Source of the DNA: an uncultured Collinsella sp.
Lineage (GTDB): Bacteria; Actinomycetota; Coriobacteriia; Coriobacteriales; Coriobacteriaceae
Assembly (NCBI GenBank): GCA_905204635.1
Contig: CAJLAN010000003.1
Span: 1 to 25,405, forward strand
Length of the DNA stretch: 25,405 bases
Direction of reading: 5' to 3'
Shown: positions 8,699-14,675 of the stretch, piece after piece
How the letters are laid out: each line of letters opens with the position of its first letter
Position numbering within the stretch: position 1 is the stretch's first letter
Notes under the pieces: model-generated
The model's input: the letters and a program-made list of their open reading frames with translations, nothing else
What the model was told of the DNA's origin: nothing
Databases searched by the model: none
Translations under genes and position numbers: made by a program

Positions 8699-8730
8699 CG
8701 TCATCCCCTTTTATCTATCGCACCCATAGC

Positions 8731-8757
8731 AATAAAGAGGGCCGCAAGCGACCCTCT
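8731..8757 (-). terminator. Terminator between the truncated amidohydrolase and the second kinase gene
   Basis: On the minus strand AGAGGG pairs with CCCTCT, enclosing an inner CGC/GCG pair, followed by TTTATTG. The T-run is interrupted, so termination may be partial. A perfect 13-nt palindrome (TTGCAT-T-ATGCAA, 8761-8773) lies just upstream; its minus-strand copy contains CATAAT, a possible -10 box that would place this hairpin in the kinase leader. Confidence 0.6.
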
Positions 8758-8815
8758 CCATTGCATTATGCAATCAAATACTGTGTTTTACATCCAGTCG
8801 TCGATGAACGGTAGT

Positions 8816-9580
8816 TTAGGCGCTGTATTTGTTGGCCTCGCCAAAGGTGCCAGCCTCGACGATCCAGCCGTCCTTCATGATGACGTCCATGTTGTCGGTG
8901 TTGAGCACGTGGATGTCGGCGGCGACGTCACCGTTGACGACCAGCAGGTCGGCGCACTTGCCGGCCTCGATGGAACCGGTCTCGTCCTCGATGTGGCACA
9001 TCTTGGCACCGTTGAGGGTGGCGCAGGTGATGGTCTCGACCGGGGTGAAGCCGATCTTGTCGACGAACTCGTACATCTCCTCGATGGAGCAGGTGCCGTA
9101 CGGGGTGACGAAGGAGAAGGAGTCGGAGCCGATCGTCATGACAACGCCGCGCTTCTTGGCCTCGCGCAGGCAGTCGTAGTTGCGCTGCAGCTCCTTCTCG
9201 ACCAGGGTGCCCTCGTACTTGTCGTGCAGCTCGGGGACGTAGACGGGCGGATAGGTGGCGTACCAGGTGGGCAGGAAGGCGATCGTCGGGGTGAAGAAGG
9301 TGCCCTGCTCGGCCATGAGGTCCATGGTGCGCTCATCGATATCGAAACCGTGAATCAGCTGCTCGCAGCCAAAACGAACGGAATCGTAGGCAGCGGCGTG
9401 GTTGTTGTAGCAGTGGCTCCACACGGGGATGCCGACCATCTTTGCCTCGTCGACCACGGCCTGGATCTCCTCGGAGCAGTAGTGCTGGTCGCGACCGGAG
9501 TCCCAGCGCCAGATGCCGCCACCAGTAGCCCAGATCTTGATGGCATCGGGGTTCTCGCGTACAAACTTGATATCAAGCAT
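8816..9580 (-). pseudogene. N-terminally truncated amidohydrolase fused to a SerRS-like start
   Basis: A 254-residue reading frame covering only the C-terminal part of an imidazolonepropionase or prolidase-like amidohydrolase. Present are the lysine that is usually carboxylated (IKIWATGGG), metal-ligand histidines (SHCYNNH and IHGFDI), the catalytic Asp (IGSDSF) and the terminal IEAGKCADLLVV strand. Missing are about 150 N-terminal residues, including the HxH metal motif that opens the barrel, so normal hydrolase activity is unlikely. Translation should start at the ATG at 9580, with GGAGG five bases upstream. The first 14 residues (MLDIKFVRENPDAI) look like the N-terminus of bacterial seryl-tRNA synthetase rather than an amidohydrolase, suggesting a deletion or recombination joined a serS start to this gene. 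The frame is intact, so a stable chimeric protein may still be made. Confidence 0.75.
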
Positions 9581-9620
9581 TAGATCCTCCGGCGATATAC
9601 ATTCCATTTAGGTTGCAACC

Positions 9621-9647
9621 TTGTACATGTATGGGCAAGTATATACT
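9621..9647 (+). promoter_or_regulatory. Possible promoter of the small plus-strand gene
   Basis: TTGTAC (9621-9626) and TATACT (9642-9647) are separated by 15 bases, a little short. The predicted start of transcription is about 35-40 bases before the small gene's ATG. It is the only plausible promoter I see between the two divergent genes on this strand. Confidence 0.35.
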
Positions 9648-9691
9648 TATGAGCGTTTACGACCCAACTCAACTACGCAAGAAGGCACCCA

Positions 9692-9865
9692 ATGGACGCA
9701 GTTTTTTCCTTTTTGTTTGGCACCCGCACCGGTTTTGCCATCCTTTTCGCCGGCGGCATCCTGTTATTTGCGATTCTTGCCTTTGTAATGGAGAAGCGTA
9801 CCCATAAGATGTACGTCGACCGCGGACCCAAGTCCGAGGATGAGGAAGACAGCTTCTGGGACTAA
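9692..9865 (+). CDS. Small single-pass membrane protein (57 residues)
   Basis: This is the only likely gene on the plus strand. It encodes 57 residues: a short N-terminus (MDAVFSFLFGTRTG), one hydrophobic segment at about 14-33, a basic stretch (EKRTHK) and a very acidic tail ending in SFWD. By the positive-inside rule the charged C-terminus would be cytoplasmic. GAAGG lies seven bases before the ATG, and codon use matches the neighbours. It is divergent from the truncated amidohydrolase and convergent with proC. I do not recognise a family with confidence; it looks like a conserved small membrane protein of unknown role. Its stop codon directly abuts a REP-like repeat. Confidence 0.7.
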   Translation: MDAVFSFLFGTRTGFAILFAGGILLFAILAFVMEKRTHKMYVDRGPKSEDEEDSFWD

Positions 9866-9909
9866 CCTGCCAAAAAGGGACAGGTTTATTTTGGTCGGTT
9901 TTATCTGGG
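9865..9909. repeat. REP-like repeat, copy 1
   Basis: This 45-bp element starts on the stop codon of the small gene. Its ends, ACCTGCCAAAAA and TTTTGGTCGGTTTTA, recur in the same order at 9987-10030, while the core (GGACAGGTTTATTTT) is present there in inverse orientation. The ends also form an imperfect inverted repeat with each other. Confidence 0.7.
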
Positions 9910-9916
9910 CAAACGC

Positions 9917-9957
9917 AAGCGCCCCGCAACTGGAATTGAGCCAGTTGCGGGGCGCTT
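9917..9957. terminator. Bidirectional terminator between convergent genes
   Basis: A perfect 17-bp stem (AAGCGCCCCGCAACTGG and its complement) with a 7-nt loop lies midway between the small plus-strand gene and proC. The plus-strand side ends in CTTTTC. The T-runs are short, but the stem is very stable, so it probably ends transcripts from both sides. Confidence 0.75.
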
Positions 9958-9986
9958 TTCGCTAAAAGGACAAAACCGCAGAAAAT

Positions 9987-10030
9987 ACCTGCCAAAAATA
10001 AACCTGTCCTTTTTTGGTCGGTTTTACTGG
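9987..10030. repeat. REP-like repeat, copy 2
   Basis: The partner of the repeat at 9865-9909. The outer blocks are in direct orientation, but the inner 15-20 bases (AAAATAAACCTGTCC) are inverted, giving a pair arranged like a bacterial interspersed mosaic element around the terminator. Its right end overlaps the proC stop codon (10024-10026). Confidence 0.7.
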
Positions 10031-10794
10031 AGAGTTGCGTCGATTGCCTTGACCAGGGCGCTGCGCATGCCGGCGTCCTCGAGCGCAACGACGCCCTTGA
10101 TGGTGGCACCACCGGGCGAGCATACGGCATCCTTCATCGCCGCAGGATGCTGGCCAGTTGCAAGCTGCAGCTTTGCCGTACCCAGCACCATCTGGCTCAC
10201 AATGCGATAGGCATCGGCGCGCGGAATACCGTGTTTGACGGCTGCATCGCCCAGAGCCTCGATCGCCATGGCGACAAACGCCGGGGCGCAACCGCCCACG
10301 GTACCGCCCACAAACAGCAGGCTCGTATCGAGCTCGACCACCGCACCGAGTTTGCCAAGCAGATCAAGCACCACTGTGCTCTGCTCATCACTAAGCGTGG
10401 AAGCCTTCTCGCAAGCGATGACGCCCTCGCCCACCGAAACCGGTGTGTTGGGCACCGTCGAGATATGCGCGACGCCCGGCAGGACCTGCTCCCACTTGGC
10501 ACTGTCCCAGGTCCAGGCAACCGACAGAACGACCTTTTTGGCAAGAGCATCCTTGAGCGGGGCGAATATCTTCTCGATCATGTACGGTTTGACCGCAGCG
10601 ACCACGATATCGGATGCGGCGACAACCTCGGCGGCATCGTGGCAGGCGACCATGCCGCGCGCCTCGCAGCGCTCAACCAGTGCGTCGTAGCGACCCGCGC
10701 AGGCGCACATGTCGCTCACAGCTACACCGGCAGCGATCCAGCCATCGGCCATAGCGCTCGCCATATTGCCAAAACCGACAAATCCAATCTTCAT
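10024..10794 (-). CDS. proC: Pyrroline-5-carboxylate reductase
   Basis: A 256-residue cytoplasmic enzyme that reduces 1-pyrroline-5-carboxylate to proline with NAD(P)H, the last step of proline synthesis. The N-terminal Rossmann signature (IGFVGFGNMA, 3-12) binds the cofactor; TVPNTPVSVGEG (113-124) and the C-terminal DAVCSPGGATIKG (222-234) are family hallmarks. The length is slightly below the usual 265-280 but no segment is missing. GGAAGGA lies about nine bases before the ATG. It follows rlmH on the same strand after a 73-base gap, so it may be the last gene of an SPFH-rlmH-proC unit or have its own promoter. Its stop codon overlaps a REP-like repeat. Confidence 0.95.
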   Translation of the reverse strand: MKIGFVGFGNMASAMADGWIAAGVAVSDMCACAGRYDALVERCEARGMVACHDAAEVVAASDIVVAAVKPYMIEKIFAPLKDALAKKVVLSVAWTWDSAKWEQVLPGVAHISTVPNTPVSVGEGVIACEKASTLSDEQSTVVLDLLGKLGAVVELDTSLLFVGGTVGGCAPAFVAMAIEALGDAAVKHGIPRADAYRIVSQMVLGTAKLQLATGQHPAAMKDAVCSPGGATIKGVVALEDAGMRSALVKAIDATLQ

Positions 10795-10867
10795 ATCTCA
10801 TAGTCCTTCCAGACACATTCCTCAAAACGAAAGGTATTGTCCCACGCCATTGTTTCGTATTGCCGAC

Positions 10868-11338
10868 CTATTTGTGATACGGCTCGCCACGACTGATCTT
10901 GCAGGCGCGGTAGATTTGCTCCAGCAGCACCACGCGCGCCAGGTTATGCGGCAAGGTAATGCGTCCAAAGCTGAGCATCTCGTCGGCGCGGGCGCGCACG
11001 TCATCGCTCACGCCGTCCGATCCGCCAATCACAAAGGCGATGTCGCTGTTACCACGCAGCATAAGATCATCGAGCCGCGCCGAAAACTCCTCGCTCGAGC
11101 GCTCTTTGCCCTCAATGGCCAGCAGGATCACATGCGCTCGAGACGGCAAGGCAGCAAGAATCGCCGCCCCCTCCTTGTCGCGCGCGGCATCCACGCCGCC
11201 CGCCTTAGCCGGGTCGATATCGGCCACCTCGCGGATATCAACCTTGGCATAGGCACCTAGGCGCTTGGCGTACTCAGCGCACGCGTCCTTCCAAAAGCGC
11301 TCCTTGAGCTTACCGACGCAAACGACGGTGTATTTCAC
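10868..11338 (-). CDS. rlmH: 23S rRNA (pseudouridine-1915-N3)-methyltransferase
   Basis: A 156-residue SPOUT-class methyltransferase that methylates pseudouridine 1915 in helix 69 of 23S rRNA on the assembled 70S ribosome, using S-adenosylmethionine. The knot region is clear: FVIGGSDG (102-109), LPHNLARVVLLEQIYRA (129-145) and the C-terminal PYHK end. The length is standard. The start codon is GTG at 11338; its Shine-Dalgarno (AAGGAG) is formed by the last codons of the upstream SPFH gene, whose stop is six bases away, so the two are translationally coupled. That arrangement ties its expression to the membrane protein. Confidence 0.97.
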   Translation of the reverse strand: MKYTVVCVGKLKERFWKDACAEYAKRLGAYAKVDIREVADIDPAKAGGVDAARDKEGAAILAALPSRAHVILLAIEGKERSSEEFSARLDDLMLRGNSDIAFVIGGSDGVSDDVRARADEMLSFGRITLPHNLARVVLLEQIYRACKISRGEPYHK

Positions 11339-11344
11339 GCGCGT

Positions 11345-12283
11345 CTACTCCTTCGAATCGTTTTGAACTTTGCCGGCGGCCAGCATCTGCTCGAACATCG
11401 AGGCCGACTGCGAAAAGTCGCTCGGCAGCACGACCGTCGAGGTTTTACCCGTGCGAGCGAACTCCGTCATCATCTCGGACCACTGCGTAAACATGAACAG
11501 TTGGTTGGCCTCGTCATTGCCGACACCCGTCTCCTGGATGATCTCGAGCGAATCTTTGATACCCAGCGCGATGGCCTTGCGCTGGTTGGCGATGCCCTCG
11601 CCCGCCTTTTCCATAGCCTCAGCCTCGGCGGTCGCCTCGGTGACGCGCTTGATGCGGTCTGCCTCAGCGAGCTCCTGTGCCGCAGCGCGCTTGCGCTGGG
11701 CGGCGTTGATGTCGTTCATGGAGTTCTCAACCTCGGTCGGCAGTGCGATTTTGGTGATGAGCGTCGACACGAGGGTGAAGCCGTAGGCGGCCATCTGCTC
11801 GGAAACGGTAGCGTTGACATCCTTGGCGATGTCGTCCTTCTTGGCAAAGACCTCATCGAGTGTGTAGACGGGAATCGAAGAGCGCAGGGCGTCGGTGATG
11901 AAGTCACGCATCTGGTCGACGGGCTCCTGCAGCATATAGTAGCTCTTGTAGATGCCCGAATCTGCCGGGCCGGCGCCCATGTCATAGCTCACGTGGTACT
12001 GAGCAGAGACCTCAAGGCCGATGGTCACGTTGTCCTGGGTCTTAACGTCGATGCCAAAACCGTTTTTCATGGTTCGCAGACTCACCGTGGCGGCCTTGCG
12101 GTCGATCACGGGCACCTTCATGTGGAAGCCCGCGTTGACGATGCGGTTAAACTTGCCCAGACGCTCGATGATCACGGCATGCTGCTGTTCAACGACGTAG
12201 CAGGCGTTGGGAAGCAGCAGCAACAGAATGATGATGGGAATCAAAAGGCTGGTAAGGGCAGCGATGATACCGGACAACAGCAT
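11345..12283 (-). CDS. SPFH/band 7 membrane protein (HIR-like slipin)
   Basis: A 312-residue stomatin/prohibitin-family protein. An N-terminal hydrophobic anchor (about 4-25) is followed by the SPFH domain (about 28-210) and a charged, Ala/Glu-rich helical region (about 200-250) likely to form a coiled coil for oligomer assembly. The segments NDINAAQRKRAAAQELAEAD and GIANQRKAIALGIKDS resemble the hypersensitive-induced-response branch known from plants and many bacteria. Such proteins form large ring assemblies and organise membrane microdomains; no enzyme activity is expected. The ATG at 12283 is chosen because GAGGAG lies five bases upstream, better than the in-frame ATG 21 bases before. 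It precedes rlmH with coupling. Confidence 0.92.
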   Translation of the reverse strand: MLLSGIIAALTSLLIPIIILLLLLPNACYVVEQQHAVIIERLGKFNRIVNAGFHMKVPVIDRKAATVSLRTMKNGFGIDVKTQDNVTIGLEVSAQYHVSYDMGAGPADSGIYKSYYMLQEPVDQMRDFITDALRSSIPVYTLDEVFAKKDDIAKDVNATVSEQMAAYGFTLVSTLITKIALPTEVENSMNDINAAQRKRAAAQELAEADRIKRVTEATAEAEAMEKAGEGIANQRKAIALGIKDSLEIIQETGVGNDEANQLFMFTQWSEMMTEFARTGKTSTVVLPSDFSQSASMFEQMLAAGKVQNDSKE

Positions 12284-12357
12284 GGTCTCTCCTCTGATAG
12301 GCACACGTTGGCATTAGGATACCCGCACGAAGCAGCTGTGTGACACCAACAAGAGGA

Positions 12358-12583
12358 CCCGTGGTCAAAAAAGGCCAAATATGAGTACTGTTACCAGTTT
12401 AGTAACAGCGTATTTGGGTCAAAATCGCCTCGTTGAACCCGAGGTCTATCGAAATTACTTCATTTTGTCTCAAGGTTGAGCCAAATTAGCGTACATCTGT
12501 TGCGCAAAATGAGCAAAAATAGCTTCATGAAATGTCTCTATTTTCATGTCAGTACTCATATTTGCCACTTTTTGACCACAGGG
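12358..12583. mobile_element. MITE-like inverted-repeat element
   Basis: Arms of 30 bases at 12361-12390 and 12550-12579 match in inverse orientation at 27 of 30 positions (outer end GTGGTCAAAAA, inner end AAATATGAGTACTG), and the similarity extends to a CCC/GGG just outside. The 159-base interior has no reading frame and contains smaller dyads (GTTAC/GTAAC, CCTCG/CGAGG, CTCAA/TTGAG). It is AT-richer than its surroundings. The size and structure fit a non-autonomous miniature element or a long structured RNA. No clear target-site duplication is visible. It fills most of the 387-base gap between the SPFH gene and tRNA-Leu; outside it, 12284-12357 should hold the SPFH promoter, which I could not pinpoint. 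Confidence 0.55.
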
Positions 12584-12633
12584 ACATCTACCGCGCGAAA
12601 TCGATATGTCAAATCTGCCAAAACGGCCCATAA

Positions 12634-12659
12634 CAAAAAAGCTCCCATTGCTGGGAGCT
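12634..12659 (-). terminator. Terminator of tRNA-Leu
   Basis: On the minus strand AGCTCCC and GGGAGCT form a 7-bp stem with a 6-nt loop followed by six T. It lies 12 bases past the 3' end of the tRNA. Confidence 0.9.
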
Positions 12660-12670
12660 CTTTCAATCAA

Positions 12671-12757
12671 TGGTGCGGGCGAAAGGACTTGAACCTTCAT
12701 GGGGTTGCCCCCATACGGACCTGAACCGTACGCGTCTGCCAATTCCGCCACGCCCGC
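12671..12757 (-). tRNA. tRNA-Leu (CAG anticodon)
   Basis: An 87-base class II tRNA. The acceptor stem GCGGGCG pairs with CGCCCGC, the anticodon stem-loop carries CAG, and there is a long variable arm (TGGGGGCAACCCCA). The T-loop TTCAAGT is normal and the CCA end is encoded. It reads CUG, expected to be an abundant leucine codon at this GC content. It has its own promoter and terminator. Confidence 0.97.
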
Positions 12758-12768
12758 GTGCAGGAATT

Positions 12769-12797
12769 AGAATAACGGAGCGCCACCACGAACGCAA
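12769..12797 (-). promoter_or_regulatory. Promoter of tRNA-Leu
   Basis: On the minus strand TTGCGT (12797-12792) and TATTCT (12774-12769) are separated by exactly 17 bases, with the tRNA starting 12 bases after the -10. The -35 box lies only four bases past the tatD stop codon, so this promoter occupies the whole tatD-tRNA gap. Confidence 0.75.
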
Positions 12798-12800
12798 GAA

Positions 12801-13718
12801 CTATTTTTGAAAAAGTTTGCAGGCATTCTCCCAAGCGGCTTGCGCGATTGTTTCGGCGTCCTCACCAGTGCGATCGACACGGTCGTTAACCAGCGCGTTT
12901 GCCGTAATGGAGATCATTGCGGGCTCGCATTCAAGACCGCGGATGGGCTCCGGAGCCATATACGGGCAATCCGTCTCGAACAGAATTCGATCGAGTGGGG
13001 TTGCCGCAAATGCCTCGCGCACGTCGTCGTTGCGCTTAAAGGTGGCCGCACCACCATAGGCGATATAGCAGCCCAGCTCCACAAAGCGCTCCATCGTGGC
13101 GCGGTCCTCGCCAAAGCAGTGCAGCACACAACCGGCCTGGGGCACGCCCACCTCACGAAGCACGTTGTACGCATCAACGTGCGAGGTGCGCTCATGGTCC
13201 GTGTCCTCGTGGCGCAGATGCAGCTCCACCGGCACGTTACGGCACACGGCAAGCTCGAGCTGACGCGCCATGCAGTCAATCTGCACGTTATGGGGTGCCG
13301 GCGCGATATCGTCGTCATAGTCCATGTGGTAGTCCAGGCCGATTTCGCCAATACCGGCGCATAAAGAATCATCGAGCGCGGCAACGACCCGTGCGTGAAC
13401 GTCGTCGGTATAGTCCGGTGCGCCATACGGATGCACGCCGGCAAGATACTTGATCTGCGGGATATCCTGCATCGGCAGAATTTCGCGCACGAGCCAGTCG
13501 CTATAGTCCGTCACGCTGCGTTTGTCAGCGATGGGGTCGAGCATCGTCACCAACAGGTCGACGCCTGCCGCCTTGGCACGCACGAGCGTCTCAGGCACAT
13601 CCTTGCCCCAGAACGAAAGTAGATGCGCATGCGTGTCGGCAAGCGGTGCCAAGGGCACGGGACAAGCAACCGTCTTCTTTTTCTTGGTAAACGTCACACG
13701 TTCGGCATTAGGCATCAT
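12801..13718 (-). CDS. TatD-family metal-dependent hydrolase (DNase)
   Basis: A 305-residue TIM-barrel hydrolase of the TatD family, metal-dependent nucleases proposed to act in DNA repair or quality control in the cytoplasm. Metal ligands are visible in order: DTHAH (H30, H32), GEIGLDYH (E125), VELHLRH (167/170), VLHCF (H200) and ETDCPYMAPEP (D250). The family is usually about 260 residues; the extra roughly 27 at the N-terminus include a basic KKKK patch. The start at 13718 is supported by AGGAG seven bases upstream. It overlaps the rsmA stop by 11 bases, so the two are co-translated; the tatD-rsmA pairing is common in Gram-positive bacteria. Confidence 0.92.
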   Translation of the reverse strand: MMPNAERVTFTKKKKTVACPVPLAPLADTHAHLLSFWGKDVPETLVRAKAAGVDLLVTMLDPIADKRSVTDYSDWLVREILPMQDIPQIKYLAGVHPYGAPDYTDDVHARVVAALDDSLCAGIGEIGLDYHMDYDDDIAPAPHNVQIDCMARQLELAVCRNVPVELHLRHEDTDHERTSHVDAYNVLREVGVPQAGCVLHCFGEDRATMERFVELGCYIAYGGAATFKRNDDVREAFAATPLDRILFETDCPYMAPEPIRGLECEPAMISITANALVNDRVDRTGEDAETIAQAAWENACKLFQK

Positions 13719-14568
13719 GGATTAGCTCCTGGGCCAGACGGACAAAGTCGGCAACGTCAAGCGTCTCGGCGCGCGTGGTGGGTGCGATACCGCAAGCCTC
13801 AAAGGCGGCATCGAGCACGTCTTTGGCAAAGCCGTTGGCGCTCATGGAATTGCGGATGGTCTTGCGACGCTGGGCAAATGCAGCATCGATCACGCGGGCC
13901 ACAAATTCGCGATCGAGTCCTTCGGGCACCACACCGTCAACACGGTCGATACGCACGACGGCCGAGTCCACGTGCGGCGCCGGCATAAAGCAGCGCGGCG
14001 GCACCTCAAAGCGGCCCGTCACCTGCGCATACAGGCCGAGCTTTGCCGTATAGCCGCCATAGGTCTTGTTGCCCGACACTGCGGCAATGCGATCGGCAAC
14101 CTCCTTTTGCACCATGACGACGGCACGCTTGAGCGCCGGCATCGTCTGGAAAAATTGCAAAATGATCGTCGCCGCCACGTTATAGGGCAGGTTCGCGACA
14201 AACACCGTCGGCTCACCGCCCGCAGCCTGCTCAATCTGCTCCGGGCCCACCTTGAGCGCGTCGCCCATGATAAAACGGAAGTTGGCATAGTCAGCGGCAT
14301 GGGCATCGAGCACCGGCTCGAGCTCGGGATCGGCCTCGATCGACGTGACGCACGATGCCTCCTGCAGCAGCGCAAGCGCGAGCGTGCCAACACCTGGGCC
14401 AACCTCGAGCACGCGCTCATCGCCCGCAAGCTCGGCAAGCTCGCAAATACGCTCGATCACATGGTTGTCAATTAGGAAGTTCTGGCCCAAGCGATGCTTG
14501 GTCGCAAGGCCAAACTCCTCCAGCAGCTCCCTGGTTGCCGTGGGGTTTGCCAAAGGCGAAGTTGTCAT
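13708..14568 (-). CDS. rsmA: 16S rRNA (adenine-1518/1519-N6)-dimethyltransferase
   Basis: A 286-residue KsgA/RsmA methyltransferase, which uses S-adenosylmethionine to dimethylate two adjacent adenines in the 3' hairpin of 16S rRNA late in small-subunit assembly. The motifs are all present: LGQNFL (27-32), EVGPGVGTL (55-63), the acidic IEAD (77-80), GDAL (102-105) and the catalytic NLPYN (126-130). The length is typical. GGAGG lies five bases before the ATG. A terminator after metG is only about 36 bases upstream, leaving little space for a promoter. It is followed by tatD with an 11-base overlap. Loss of this enzyme gives kasugamycin resistance in other bacteria. Confidence 0.97.
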   Translation of the reverse strand: MTTSPLANPTATRELLEEFGLATKHRLGQNFLIDNHVIERICELAELAGDERVLEVGPGVGTLALALLQEASCVTSIEADPELEPVLDAHAADYANFRFIMGDALKVGPEQIEQAAGGEPTVFVANLPYNVAATIILQFFQTMPALKRAVVMVQKEVADRIAAVSGNKTYGGYTAKLGLYAQVTGRFEVPPRCFMPAPHVDSAVVRIDRVDGVVPEGLDREFVARVIDAAFAQRRKTIRNSMSANGFAKDVLDAAFEACGIAPTTRAETLDVADFVRLAQELIHDA

Positions 14569-14603
14569 GGTTGCCTCCTTAACATGGTGGCTGCATCGTA
14601 AAG

Positions 14604-14636
14604 CAAAAGGGCATGGACCGTTGCGGCCATGCCCTT
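14604..14636 (-). terminator. Terminator after metG
   Basis: On the minus strand AAGGGCATGG pairs with CCATGCCCTT (10 bp), with a further CCG/CGG inside, followed by TTGCTTT. The T-run is interrupted. It is about 40 bases past the metG stop and 36 bases before the rsmA start. Confidence 0.8.
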
Positions 14637-14675
14637 ACATCTAAACAGCAAATTGCCGATATGGCGCGCGGCGTC

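Noticed and set aside
8768..9583. A 271-codon plus-strand frame rich in Val, Leu, Gly and Asp
   Set aside because: It mirrors the amidohydrolase gene, whose conserved motifs leave no doubt about the coding strand.
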